Shown here in pieces: positions 1 through 11,400 of a DNA stretch of 64,000 nucleotides. Source of the DNA: Agriotes lineatus (taxonomy: Eukaryota; Arthropoda; Insecta; Coleoptera; Elateridae); contig CALNHX010007571.1 in assembly GCA_940337035.1 (NCBI GenBank), positions 1 through 64,000 of the forward strand. Reading direction: 5' to 3'. Below the pieces are notes generated by a model that searched no databases, was not told the origin of the DNA, and saw nothing but the letters and a program-made list of their open reading frames with translations. How positions within the stretch are numbered: the stretch's first letter is position 1; every line of letters starts with the position of its first letter. The translations under genes and the position numbers were made by a program.

Positions 1-390
1 CGACAACGATGTGCGCAAAATATCATCGTGTATAATGTTGAAGAAAGCCACCTTAACGGTACGAATTCGCACATCTCCGAAGATCTAATCAAAGTTAAAT
101 CAATTATCGGCCACGTCTCTAAAATATCGACTGAAGATATTAAGGTTTACCGACTAGGAAAATCGATACAAGGCAAACCGCGCTCATTGAAAGTTGTTTT
201 GAAATCCTCCGCGGAAGCACTGGAAGTTCTCCGGGGTAAATCTAAGCTTAAAATATCTAAAAGTCGTTACTCAATAAGTAGTGATGATACTCCCATGCAA
301 CGCGAACATATGACACAACTGCGATCTGAATTACAAGACAGAATATCCAAAGGGGAAAATGGTATAACTATACGGTACGTTCGCCAGTGA
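1..390 (+). pseudogene. LINE alpha ORF1 C-terminal fragment (CR1/L2-like)
   Basis: An open frame runs in from the window edge for about 120 codons and ends at a stop near 390. The protein is basic, with a V-x-RLGK segment, a KPRSLKVVLKS stretch and a C-terminal QREHMTQLRSEL helix. This is the pattern of the RRM-like and C-terminal part of ORF1 proteins of CR1/L2-type LINEs, which bind the element RNA. The next recognisable coding is the start of a LINE endonuclease 50 bp downstream, the expected ORF1-ORF2 order. The start lies outside the window. The family call rests on pattern and context only. Confidence 0.6.
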
Positions 391-442
391 TAATTTCCGC
401 AAAAACTAAGAACAGATAAAATTATATCTCTTACAACTTTAC

Positions 443-587
443 CTATCTATTACACTAATATTGATTCATTGAACTCTAAGTTTTCCGAATTCTTAGCTTT
501 TGTTAATGTTCATCAACCTGCTTGTTTTCTGATCACAGAGACGTGATTAATGCACTAATTGCCCCATTCGTTATACGAAATACCAGT
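443..587 (+). pseudogene. LINE alpha ORF2 endonuclease N-terminus
   Basis: The translation shows NIDSLNSKF followed by FLITET, the first two conserved blocks of LINE APE-type endonucleases (Asn metal ligand, then the ITET block with the catalytic Glu). A stop replaces the Trp that normally follows ITET. The reading reaches EIP and is cut by the Penelope-like insertion. The same protein resumes at about 4525 with EIPGYSLYRADR, so both pieces belong to one LINE copy. Confidence 0.75.
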
Positions 588-795
588 TCATATTCTTATA
601 TGGGTATTTCGCCACTCTGCAAATTAAAATATTAACTAACGAAAATATTAACAACGAACGTTTCGAGGGACAATCTGCCCTCGTTATCAACGAATAACAA
701 TTAAAACTAACAAGAACTTATCTTTTTTTCACTGGAAGGAAAAACGACCAACCTCCAATGAATTTTCTGACATTGACGTTTGTTGATATCTGTAC

Positions 796-2895
796 CTACT
801 TGATCTCATCTTTAAGAATCGATAGCCAACTATTGTCTAAAAATATTGAGAAAGACGACACGCATTTTTCTTCGTTAAGTAAAATGTATGCCGTTTCCTT
901 AATTTTTCGCCTAGTTGACATCGATTCTTTAGACAAGATCTTTGTGTTGTCCCATTGTATTTTATGGTTTTCATCCCAAGCATGTTCTGCCAGCTTAGAC
1001 TTATTGAATTGATACGTTTTCAACATATTTTTATGTTCTTTAACTCTGACTGCTAAAGGCCTGGATGTTTCACCGATATAATATTTCCCGCATTCACAGG
1101 GAATACTATATATACAATTCCTTGAATGTTGTTCTTCGTTGAACGGTTTAGTTTTTGTAAGAACTGACCGCAAAGTATTCATCGTTTTGAATACCGTCCT
1201 AACATTGAATCTATTTCCAATTCGTCTAATTTTGTCAGATATGCCTGGAATATATGGTATAGTAAGAGTATTATATTTTTGAGTGTCATTCCTTTGTATG
1301 TGTGTGGCATTGCTTCGTGTATTGAAAATGTTCCGAACAAGAGTCTCTGGATAGCCATTATCTTGTAAAACATTAATAATAAATTCTTTCTCTTTTTTGA
1401 AAATTTTATCATTAGAGCAAACAACTTTGGCTCTGTCGTAAAGACTTTTTACAACGCCTGTCTTTATGTTTTTGTGATGGTTAGAATTAAAATGTAAGTA
1501 CCTATTAGTATTGGTTTTCTTACGGTATACTGATGTTTCAAAAGTATTTATTGTGCGTGTGATTAGTGTATCAAGAAAGGGTAACTGATTGTTTTGCTCT
1601 GTTTCTAATGTGAATTTGATGGAGGTTTCTTTACTGTTAATATGTTCAAGAAATTTGTCCACCTCATCCATATCATGAGGCCAAATTGCAAAAACATCAT
1701 CGACATATCTCCACCAAACTACTGGTTTGTTGGTGTACGTGTAGACATGTTGTTGTTCAAAGTCTTCCATAAAAATGTTACTAACAATGGGAGATAAAGG
1801 TGAACCCATTGCCATCCCGAAATCTTGTTGGTAAAATTCATTGTTTAATTGAAAGTATGTCGTTTTAATGCATAATGTTAAAAGTTCCATAATGGTACCA
1901 ACGTTTAATGTTGTTCGTGTATGTAATGTGTTATCGTTTTGTAGCTTATGTTTAATGATGTTGAGTGTTTTGTCTAGTGGAACATTAGTGAAGAGACTAA
2001 CTACATCGAAACTAACCATTAAGTGTTGTGTGTTTATGTTTGCTTCTTTAAGTTTTTCAAGGAAATGGGGCGTGTTCTTTATATACGTGTCTGTATTTCC
2101 TGATATAGGAGTCAGTATCTTAAGTAAATATTTAGCTAAACTGTGACAAGGAGAACCTATAGAACTAACTATTGGCCTAAGTGGTACATTTGGTTTGTGT
2201 ATCTTTGGTAATCCATAAAAATGTGGTGGTTTACTGTAGTGTGGTGTTAGCGTACGTCTTACAAAATCTGTAAATTGTTCTCTGTGTTTGTAAAGTGTTC
2301 TGTATATTTTTGTTTCTATTGTATGTGTTGGATCTTTATTTAGTTTAGTGTATTGTCCCTCACTAATTAGTGTTAAAAGTTTTTCGTTGTATGTGGTTGT
2401 GTCAAGTACTACTGTGGCGTTGCCTTTGTCTGCAGGTAGAATTTTAATTGTGTTATCGGTTTTTAGTGTGTGTAGTGAATGTTTTTCTTGTTTGGATATA
2501 TTTTGTCTGATTGTGTAAGGTCGTTCTAGTATGATTTTGTTTCTAATTCTGTATTCCTGTCTAATGTCTTCTGGAAGTTTTTGACAAGTCTCTTCTATAG
2601 CTGTAACTAAATCAAGTTTATTAATTCGTTTTGGCGCCACTGCGTAGTTGAGTCCTTTGCCAAGAACTAATTTGTCAGTGGCGTTTAGTTCTTTAGAAGA
2701 CAGATTAACTGCAGTTTTATTTAAAAAAGTGTCACTGTTCTTAGTGTATTTAGTTCAATTGTGTGTTTTTCTTGTATGAGGTGTTGGTACTTTTTTAAAT
2801 GTGTACGTTTTTGCTCTGTGTGTGTTTTGTTGTAGGTATTACTAATAGAGTTGTACATACGATTGAAATCGTCTTTCCGTACATCCCTTTGCATC
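796..2895 (-). pseudogene. Penelope-like RT with GIY-YIG endonuclease, copy 1
   Basis: The long frame (2640 to 796, about 614 residues) holds a complete reverse transcriptase with LPKIHKP, SFDVVSLFTNVP, GSPLSPI and the catalytic WWRYVDDVF. It ends in a GIY-YIG nuclease (CECGKYYIGETSR with a downstream EHK and Lys/Glu-rich helix). This order is diagnostic of Penelope-like elements. The long frame does not begin with ATG. Homology continues upstream (NLSSKELNA, LGKGLNYAV), and further upstream a short frame starts at an ATG near 2892 but reaches a stop at about 2729, so a frameshift separates the N-terminus. Apart from that break the frame is open and the copy looks young. Confidence 0.9.
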
Positions 2896-2932
2896 ACCTG
2901 TTCCAGTTTGTTTATGTCAGAAAATAGTATTT

Positions 2933-4285
2933 ACAGATTTTGTAAGATGTACCCTAACACCACACTACAGTAAACCACCACATTTTTATGGATTACCAAA
3001 GATACACAAACCAAATGTACCACTTAGGCCAATAGTTAGTTCTATAGGTTCTCCTTGTCACAGTTTAGCTAAATATTTACTTAAGATACTGACTCCTATA
3101 TCAGGAAATACAGACACGTATATAAAGAACACGCCCCATTTCCTTGAAAAACTTAAAGAAGCAAACATAAACACACAACACTTAATGGTTAGTTTCGATG
3201 TAGTTAGTCTCTTCACTAATGTTCCAGTAGACAAAACACTCAACATCATTAAACATAGGCTACAAAACGATAACACATTACATACACGAACAACATTAAA
3301 CGTTGGTACCATTATGGAACTTTTAACACTATGCATTCAAACGACATACTTTCAATTAAACAATGAATTTTACCAACAAGATTTCGGGATGGCAATGGGT
3401 TCACCTTTATCTCCCATTGTTAGTAACATTTTTATGGAAGACTTTGAACAACAACATGTCTACACGTACACCAACAAACCAGTAGTTTGGTGGAGATATG
3501 TCGATGATGTTTTTGCAATTTGGCCTCATGATATGGATGAGGTGGACAAATTTCTTGAACATATTAACAGTAAAGAAACCTCCATCAAATTCACATTAGA
3601 AACAGAGCAAAACAATCAGTTACCCTTTCTTGATACACTAATCACACGCACAATAAATACTTTTGAAACATCAGTATACCGTAAGAAAACCAATACTAAT
3701 AGGTACTTACATTTTAATTCTAACCATCACAAAAACATAAAGACAGGCGTTGTAAAAAGTCTTTACGACAGAGCCAAAGTTGTTTGCCCTAATGATAAAA
3801 TTTTCAAAAAAGTGAAAGAATTTATTATTAATGTTTTACAAGATAATGGCTATCCAGAGACTCTTGTTCGGAACATTTTCAATACACGAAGCAATGCCAC
3901 ACACATACAAAGGAATGACACTCAAAAATATAATACTCTTACTATACCATATATTCCAGGCATATCTGACAAAATTAGACGAATTGGAAATAGATTCAAT
4001 GTTAGGACGGTATTCAAAACGATGAATACTTTGCGGTCAGTTCATACAAAAACTAAACCGTTCAACGAGTTAGACAATAAGTCTAAGCTGGCAGAACATG
4101 CTTGGGATGAAAACCATAAAATACAATGGGACAACACAAAGATCTTGTCTAAAGAATCGATGTCAACTAGGCGAAAAATTAAGGAAACGGCATACATTTT
4201 ACTTAACGAAGAAAAATGCGTGTCGTCTTTCTCAATATTTTTAGACAATAGTTGGCTATCGATTCTTAAAGATGAGATCAAGTAG
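2933..4285 (+). pseudogene. Penelope-like RT, copy 2, GIY-YIG core deleted
   Basis: The frame is open from about 2933 (TDFVRCTLTPHYSK) to the stop at 4285. It is nearly identical to copy 1 but lacks the N-terminal ~125 residues. The RT core with YVDD near 3497 is intact. After the thumb (TKPFNE) the sequence jumps to NKSKLAEHAWDE, removing about 45 residues that in copy 1 carry the GIY-YIG catalytic strands. The deletion keeps the frame. This copy could encode an RT without its nuclease but has no start region of its own. Confidence 0.85.
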
Positions 4286-4492
4286 GTACAGATATCAACA
4301 AACGTCAATGTCAGAAAATTCATTGGAGGTTGGTCGTTTTTCCTTCCAGTGAAAAAAAGATAAGTTCTTGTTAGTTTTAATTGTTATTCGTTGATAACGA
4401 TGGCAGATTGTCCCTCGAAACGTTCGTTGTTAATATTTTCGTTATTTAATATTTTAATTTGCAGAGTGGCGAAATACCCATATAAGAATATG

Positions 4493-5711
4493 AATTATGA
4501 ATTCACGCCACAAAGAAGTTTCAGAGAAATACCAGGTTATTCACTATATCGTGCTGACAGAGCCGATCGTCGTGGTAGTGGCGTCTGTATCTTGACTAAT
4601 AATTTTTTCTTCGCTTCTTTCAAGTTACAGCATATTGATATGCCCATTCCTAGCACAATAGATGGAATCTGTTTATCTTTTCAGAACTGCACTTTTAAAT
4701 TCACTTTAGTCTGTATAATATAGACCACCCAGTTGCAATATTAGATCTTCTAATAATCTTCAAAACGATAAAGATCTATTTGATCTACTTACCAAGATGT
4801 CCATTGAAACTACAAACTTAATAGTAATGAGTGATTTTAATTTCCCTTCCGTCAAATGGCCAATAATGTCTCATCAATCAGAAAGTGATGCGGATTCTAC
4901 TTTTTATCTAACCGATATGATTCTGAACAGTAATCTTACTCAGATGATTACCTTCCCAACTCGATTTCGAATTAATCAAACTCCTTCTACATTGGATCTG
5001 TTATTCACTAATGAGATGAATCTTTTTTCTAATATTTGCCATTTGTTACTGGTTATTCACTATATCGTGCTGACAGAGCCGATCGTCGTGGTGGTGGCGT
5101 CTGTATCTTCACTAATAATTTTTTCTTTGCTTCTTTCAAGTTACAGCATATTGATATGCCCATTTCTAGCACAATAGATGGAATCTGTTTATCTTTTCAG
5201 AACTGCACTTTTAAATTCACTTTAGTCTGTATAATATAAACCGCCCAGTTGCAATATTAGATCTTCTAATAATCTTCAAAACCATAAAGATCTATTTGAT
5301 CTACTTACCAAGATGTCCATTGAAACTACAAACTTAATAGTAATGGGTGATTTTAATTTCCCTTCCGTCAAATGGCCAATAATGTCTCATCAGTTAGAAA
5401 GTGATGCGGATTCTACTTTTTATCTAACCGATATGATTCTGAACAGTAATACCATTGGTAAGTCCGATCATGTTGTTATATGTGCCACTCTACAAGTTGT
5501 TTATCAAAGCTTGGACTCTCGTAATAAAATTATATACAAAACACGTATTAAGTATGACAACGTTACTGACGATATCAACTGCATCAACTGGTGTCAAGCT
5601 ATGAGTTCTCTAAATCTTCACGATTCTTGGTCGCTTTTACATACACAATTATCTACTTCTGTCAAAACTAATAAATTCCATTTTGAAACCTATCAAAGTA
5701 AATCCATCTAA
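4493..5711 (+). pseudogene. LINE alpha endonuclease domain, internally duplicated
   Basis: The LINE resumes after the Penelope insertion with EIPGYSLYRADR and GGGVCI, then the V-x-GDFNFPSVKW block of APE endonucleases, and later IGKSDHVVI, the conserved SDH active-site block. Several stops break it. A segment is present twice in tandem (see the repeat at 4535). The first copy holds the middle part (TFPTRFR, TLDLLFTNE) that the second lacks; the second continues to SDH. Confidence 0.8.
4535..5449 (+). repeat. Tandem duplication inside the LINE alpha endonuclease
   Basis: The block beginning ggttattcactatatcg at 4535 starts again at 5051, an offset of 516 bases. The copies differ at only a few positions. 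The first copy is longer, carrying about 100 bases that are deleted from the second just before 5449. The offset is a multiple of three, so both read in the same frame. The high identity implies a recent event relative to the decay of the LINE. Confidence 0.9.
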
Positions 5712-5762
5712 ACCGTGGCTGGAAAGTAAGATATTTGCAATGATATCGACTAAAAAGCTTTT

Positions 5763-7572
5763 ATGGAAGACTACCATAACCATCGACAATACTCGAACCA
5801 CCTTATATCAGTGATCGATCTAGCAAAAAAGAACTACAAAGATAAAATTGCCAATTCCAAGAACTCAAAGCAATTTTATAAATATGTACGGGCATCCCTT
5901 TTATCTACTGTTCAAGTTCCTTTAGTTAAGTCAAGTAACGGAGCAATTGCAAAAAATCGACACGAACGCGCAAATATACTTGCTGATACCTTTTTATCTG
6001 CCTATTCTGATGTACCTAATCTTGTTATTCCGCCTATTCAATTTCCGAGGACTACCAGAACCTTAACCGATGTTAACTTTACTCCTGAACTAGTTGAAGA
6101 AAAATTATCTACACTGAAATCTTCTACTGCGCCAGGCCTTGATCATCTATCTGCTGTGTGCTGAAAACTTGTTCGCATGTTATATCTGAACCTCTAGAAA
6201 AATCATGCAAAAATCCTTTGCCGAACATGAACTTCCAAATTCGTGGAGGAGTGCAGTTGTCACACCCATATTTAAGAAGGGAGACAAGCTAGACTCAAAT
6301 AATTACCGCCCCACTAGTTTAAAGCCAATTACAGCAAAAATCATGGAGTCCTTAATTGTGGACAGAGTAGTACCTTTCTTGTTGGATGAAAATATTTTAC
6401 CTGTTCAACAACATGGATTTACTCCTGGTAGATCTGTAATTACCAATCTCCTGGAATGCATTAATAATTGGACAATGGCTCTAGACAACGCGTCCCCCAC
6501 TCATGTCATATATTTGGATTTTTTTCGTGCCTTCGATCGGGTACCTCACTCTGCCCACTTAGCCAAGCTTGAACATGCTGTTATACGCGGGAATCTATTG
6601 TCATGGATACAGGCGTTTCTTCAGGATCGATCATTCTGTGTTCGTGTTGGAGAATGTTTATCTGACATCAAACCAGTGTTAAGTGGTGTTCCGCAAGGGT
6701 CGGTGTTCGGTCCCATCCTATTCGCAGTGTACATCGCAGACCTTCCACATATTTTGCGTAGTAGCTCTTCCTATTACGCAGATGACACCAAGCTGTACGC
6801 CTCAGTGAAGCAACGAACTGTTTTGCAAGAGTGGTGTTTGCCGTTAAATATTACAAAGTGTGTAGTGTTGCATTTAGGAAAAACTAACCCACTGCATAAT
6901 TATTATATTTCGGGAAACCAGTAACTTTCCGTTACCAGTCACAAAGATCTAGGCGTAACAATTACCACCGACCTATCATGGTCTGAACACATCTCAGATG
7001 TGTGTAACAAAGCCAATAAGCTTCTGTATATACTACATAAATCATTTAGGAACGTCTCTCCAACTACACTTGACAAACTAGATCGCCCATATGTTCGTCC
7101 TATTCTGGAATTTGCTGGTCCTGTTTGGCATCCGGACTTAATTAGAGACAGAAATTTATTGAAAAATGTACAGCGGAAAGCAACTCGCCTACCATATGGT
7201 CGCTTGCGACTATCATACTACGAACGGCTTGAAGTTCTACATTTAACCACCTTCGAAATGCGACGCTTTCGAAGTGACTTAATTATTACTTTTCGCGCAC
7301 TAAATAGACTGGTCTCTTGTGACGTCAGTTCTCTCTACAAACTTAATACTGATGACCGTCTCCGGGGCCACCGTTTGAAGTTAAAAAGAGAGTTAGCAAG
7401 ATTAACGTGTAGAAGATCTTTTATTGTAAACCGAGTGTTTCATATGTGGAACAGTCTACCTGCCGATATAGTCGACGCTCCTACGATTAATACATTTAAA
7501 AACAGAGTAATAGTATTTTATTTGTTCCTCACTTGTAAACATCAATTTATCAAGTCACTGTACTCACCTTGA
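5763..7572 (+). pseudogene. LINE alpha reverse transcriptase and C-terminal domain (CR1/L2-like)
   Basis: The linker, RT and thumb of the same LINE follow in successive broken frames. Visible RT blocks are TPIFKKGDK, NNYRPTSL, QHGFTPGRS, IYLDFFRAFDRVPH, SGVPQGSVFGP and YYADDTKLYA near 6775. The frame stops at 6924 and continues in another frame at 7000 with NKLLYILHKSF, RPILEFAGPVW, NVQRKATRL, LSYYERLEVL and VFHMWNSLP, the typical C-terminal region of CR1/L2 LINEs. Stops and shifts near 6162 and 6922 make it non-functional. It runs into the inverted repeat at 7517. Confidence 0.88.
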
Positions 7573-8137
7573 AAATGTTTCATAACTGGCTAGCCAGTAA
7601 ATTTTTACTGGCTAGCCAGTTATATTTTACAAGCGTGCTCATAGATAAATGATAGCGTGCAAAGCCATAGTTGTCTTTCTTAGTATGTGTCATATTGCTT
7701 AATTTAGTTGCTTGTCAGTTTGACATTTTGAATAAATGGTGAATTTCTAGTTATTTACAAGTGAGGAACAAATAAAATATTCAACAGTACACGCCAGGTA
7801 ATCATTTTTACTGGCTCAAGGATATGACAGGCTCGCCTAACGGCTTGCCAGTCATCCCAATCCTATCGCCAGTAAAATCTGCTTTACCTGGCTTGTAATG
7901 TTAATTAACATTACAAGCCATTCAAAATGTCAAACTGACAAGCAACTAAATTAAGCAATATGACACATACTAAGAAAGACAACTATGGCTTTGCACGCTA
8001 TCATTTATCTATGAGCACGCTTGTAAAATATAACTGGCTAGCCAGTAAAAAATTTACTGGCTAGCCAGTTATGAAACATTTTCAAGGTGAGTACAGTGAC
8101 TTGATAAATTGATGTTTACAAGTGAGGAACAAATAAA
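7517..8137. repeat. Long inverted repeat at the 3' end of LINE alpha
   Basis: Arms of about 224 bases (7517-7740 and 7914-8137) are almost perfect inverted copies. The outer end reads tttatttgttcctcacttg. Each arm carries a 42-bp palindrome (7582-7623 and 8030-8072) built on actggctagccagt. The 173-bp spacer contains a further inverted copy of the outer end near 7753-7776. The left arm includes the last codons of the LINE frame, so either the LINE 3' end has been copied in reverse or a non-autonomous foldback element sits there. No clear target duplication was found. Confidence 0.8.
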
Positions 8138-9075
8138 CATTTTTCTTTCCGTTTTTCTTAATAATTCAATTATGTTATAATTTTAAATCTAGATATAAGT
8201 TGTCTTATATAATTATTATTGTTTAGCGTTACAAGTTATGAGTATAGTTTGTAATCAGAGCTTCATAGGGCCTTTCTTCTGCTCTGCGTTTATTTTAATA
8301 ATAATAATAATTAAAGACCTTTTTATTTAATAGCTTTTTTAGTTCTTTTCATTTTTTCATACTAATACTTCGCGTGCCTTATTTTGATGAATAACTGTGC
8401 CGTGCATCATAAGTATTTTAGTTTTTTACACACGAATTATGAGGTTAAGGAGAAAACTGAAAGATCTCAACAAGCTCTTGAATACATCAGGATTTCTAGC
8501 TCATATTTGTGTATAATCAAATTCTTTTTCATTAAAAGGTTTTAACATAAACACCATCTTTAGGATGGTTTATGTAACCCGACCCGGAGAAATTTAAAAG
8601 AAAAGTTTATGTGTAAAACTTTTTATTAATATACAGGAACTCTATACAGTCGAGCAAGGCCGACTATATTAAATGTTTTACATTTAATATATTCGGTCTT
8701 GAGTCAAGCGAACAGTAGCGGCATCTGTAGGCAAATTATTGAATTATTTTGGCGTGTAATGTTAGTGACGTATTTCAAATGTGTTATAGGTTAGTCACTT
8801 TAGATATCACCTTTTATAGCTGTATAACTTTTATTACAACAATGTCACGAAAAAAATACTAGTGTGAACAATATGCGCAACAGGTTATGTTAGCGCTCTG
8901 AAAGATTACAAAATAACAGCCAAAAATTATAATTCTAACAAAAGAGCTATAGGTAATAACTGTGTGACAAAACTATCAAAATTTAAATATATTTATTGAA
9001 AAATTATAACTACATTTCTTCTAATACAACACTTTTATATTATACTTAATAAAATCATTTAAATTTTAACACATG
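8138..9075. other. Non-coding stretch, possible LINE tail
   Basis: No coding frame is seen. Near 8297-8315 a short run of AAT repeats follows a T-rich stretch, which would fit the microsatellite-type 3' tail of a CR1/L2 LINE and may be the true end of LINE alpha. A small AT-rich hairpin occurs around 8670-8712. The rest is featureless AT-rich sequence. Confidence 0.4.
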
Positions 9076-9079
9076 CTCA

Positions 9080-9255
9080 CAAATGTTCGCTTCTGAGGCG
9101 GCCGGCCCGGGTTCGAATCCCAGCAGACTCTAGAAGGATTTTAAAAATCGTGCACTCTCCGGCTAACACGCCTGTGGTAGTCGTTAACTCCTAAACAAGG
9201 GAACTCTTTCTCACTTTCGGCGGGCAAGGCTAGCGACCTATCCGACCTAAGGGCT
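9080..9255 (+). repeat. tRNA-like B-box fragment (possible SINE relic)
   Basis: The motif ggttcgaatcc at about 9109-9119 matches the consensus B box of tRNA-type pol III promoters, preceded by a GC-rich stretch. No matching A box or cloverleaf is found upstream within tRNA distance, so it is not a tRNA gene. It could be the 3' half of a tRNA-derived SINE head. Confidence 0.3.
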
Positions 9256-9560
9256 AAAAGGGTTCACAGAACCAAAGCAGAAGACTCTTCAGTTCGGATT
9301 CTATTGGAGCAGCATTTTTACACGTTCGTCTTCGAGGAGGTTCTAACGATACAAATGATACTACTGCCAAATACACATTGACATAGATTTTACATTGTGG
9401 AATAGTTAAAATCTTCCCACTCAGCGAATACTTGTATGTACTACGCAATTGCCGCTATCCATGCACCTGTGCAAGTAGTACGCGCTCTGCTAGCTTAACC
9501 AAAATAAAAGGTTGACTCGTGTTGAAATAGAGAAAATCCAGAGGATTATCAATATTACCT

Positions 9561-11400
9561 TAACACGCCTCGGTTTATAGCTCAGCGGTAGGGTTACTTC
9601 AATGGATTCGGTTTCGGAAGAGGAAGGTGGGCGTTACCCTCAGCTAGACACTGGATTTGATTGGAACAAAGTTTATTATATTTACACTACTAACATACAG
9701 ATAAGCTTATAACTAGGTAACATATATGTACAGAAAAAAGAAAATGGCGGATTGGCATCCGCAGTTGGAAGCTGGTGTGGTCCTTCGGAGGCGATGCCGG
9801 CGGCGAAAGTGGCTTCGTGTCCAAATCCCACTAAGACGGCAGGCTCTCTGTCCAGCGAAGGCGATTGGCTCTAAGTCCAACGAAGGCGGTTGGCTCTAAG
9901 TCCAGCGGAGGCGATTGGCTCTAAGTCCAACGAAGGCGATTGGCTCTAAGTCCAACGAATGCGGTTGGCTCTGAGTCCAGTAGATGCGGTAGACAGCTAA
10001 GTCCAGTAGATGCGGCAGACAGCTAAGTCCAGTAGATGCGGCAAACAGCTATGTCCAACGAAGGTGATAGGCTCTGGAGAGGGCTGGGGCTGGTAGATCC
10101 TTGGAAGGCTGGAGCTGTTAGCTAGTCCTGGAAGGCTGGATGCTGTTGGCTGACTCTCCTGGGTTGAGTGAATTCCTACTGCCAGCGTCCGACTATTTAA
10201 AGGGGCCAGTCCTTTGTCAGACGCGATCTCGCAGCCCATTGGTCGAGGTAGAAGGGATGTTTTGGCCCGTTTTTGATGCATTTCGAATTATCGCGTTTAA
10301 TTGCGCGGCGCGATCAATTATCGACCTGATTTGTGTCGCATGGCATAGCTCGCGAAACGGCGGTCCTTTTGATACCTGATATGAGGGTGTTTGTCGCTAA
10401 ACTCGCCGAATGAATTAATTTTCCCAATGCCCTTGCATATATCGCGCACGTTATTTTTGCGTGCGCGCTCGTTGACCGTTTGAGGCTCAAATTTCATACT
10501 TGCTTCAAAAAAATTCGTCTAATCTTTCCCCGTATTTTGATACTAAACAACCCTGTCTTAGTTTATTGCTTTTGTGAAAATTTCTTAATTTAAGTAAATT
10601 CAATCTGCAATGCTGATACATTCGTTGGTATTAATTTCCCTTGCCGGACGGTTCCAATAAAGTTTATGAACGCCACTTTGCTGCACTTTAAAATTTCGCT
10701 GGGGTTGCCATTAGTTTTATGGTTTTATGTTTCTACTAGGGTTTTTTAAAATAGATATATTTTCTCTTTGTTTGTGCAAGATCGCGACGGCTTGGTAAAC
10801 AGATGTTTTTAGGGTCCTTTGTACTGTCGCCGCTTTATGTGGCGACGTACATTTTCTTTGTTGATCTGATCTGTTTATCGGTTCGTATCAACCTTTAAAA
10901 CTATATTGAACGATGAACATCTTAAGCTATCGTTAAAAGAAGCAGTGAAAAAAGCTGCAGATAGCCGTTAATGAGGTAAAGCTTAAAAATCACAGTTTGA
11001 TCTTGCAGCTATTTAAAAGTTTGAAAATGTGAATAAATGTACTTGTTTTTTTAAATTACCTTTAGTTTTATTTTTAAATCTATTTTCATTAATTTACTTT
11101 GTGAATGAAAATGTTATGGTAAAGTTGTAACGCTTCGCTCTTAATTAATCGCTATTGAACTTTAATCTGAAATTAAGGGCGTTTAATCTTTGCATTTTTG
11201 CGTTACAAGCGTCTCGGAGCACCCACGGTCGGAAGTTTGCTGTAGTGCGCGAGCGACACGACAACTCGTTTAGCACGCATTTCCACTCTAAAGTTTTATC
11301 AGAGAGGGAACTCAACAGTCCCGCTGAACTCGGTGAGATTTTATTCCAGGAGAGCGAACTTCTGCATCCAAACCTCACCCCCGGCTCTCAGCTGTGAGAG
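9561..11400 (+). mobile_element. Unclassified GC-rich non-coding element, family E, copy 1
   Basis: This stretch shares features in the same order with 59474-61196. Both begin with ccttaacacg-(a/c)-ctcggt, carry direct repeats built on taagtcc-cagta, then a gctggatgctg block, then a TATA-like (ttaaagg or tataaagg) block followed by an attgg box. No reading frame looks real. A tRNA A-box-like tagctcagcggtaggg lies at about 9584. It could be a long solo LTR or a non-autonomous retroelement. The right boundary is not defined. Confidence 0.35.
9851..10068 (+). repeat. 25-bp minisatellite
   Basis: About eight to nine tandem units of roughly 25 bases, consensus tccaacgaaggcgattggct plus ctaag. The 5' units are close to consensus. 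The later units change to a tagatgcggcagacag form. It lies inside the family E element; similar but shorter repeats occur at the matching place near 60000. Confidence 0.85.

Larger units (their letters stand above)
589..4497. mobile_element. Head-to-head pair of Penelope-like elements
   Basis: Two copies of one Penelope-like retroelement lie in opposite orientation with their 5' sides facing each other near 2931 and their 3' ends outside. The outer arms (589-795 and 4286-4497) are almost perfect inverted repeats. Both insert into the endonuclease region of LINE alpha: the LINE sequence gaaataccag occurs just before 589 and again near 4526-4535, so part of the target is duplicated, although about 30 extra bases of LINE-like sequence lie on the right. 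Inverted and tandem partial copies are a known habit of Penelope-like elements. The left copy is longer at its 5' end. Confidence 0.85.

Noticed and set aside
9105..9125. tRNA gene
   Set aside because: Only a B-box-like motif is present. No A box at tRNA distance, no cloverleaf or acceptor stem.
9851..10068. CRISPR-like array
   Set aside because: The units are contiguous 25-bp tandem repeats without unique spacers, in eukaryotic DNA.
9997..10281. Minus-strand frame across the minisatellite
   Set aside because: Its codons track the 25-bp repeat and the composition of family E. No domain, no start context.
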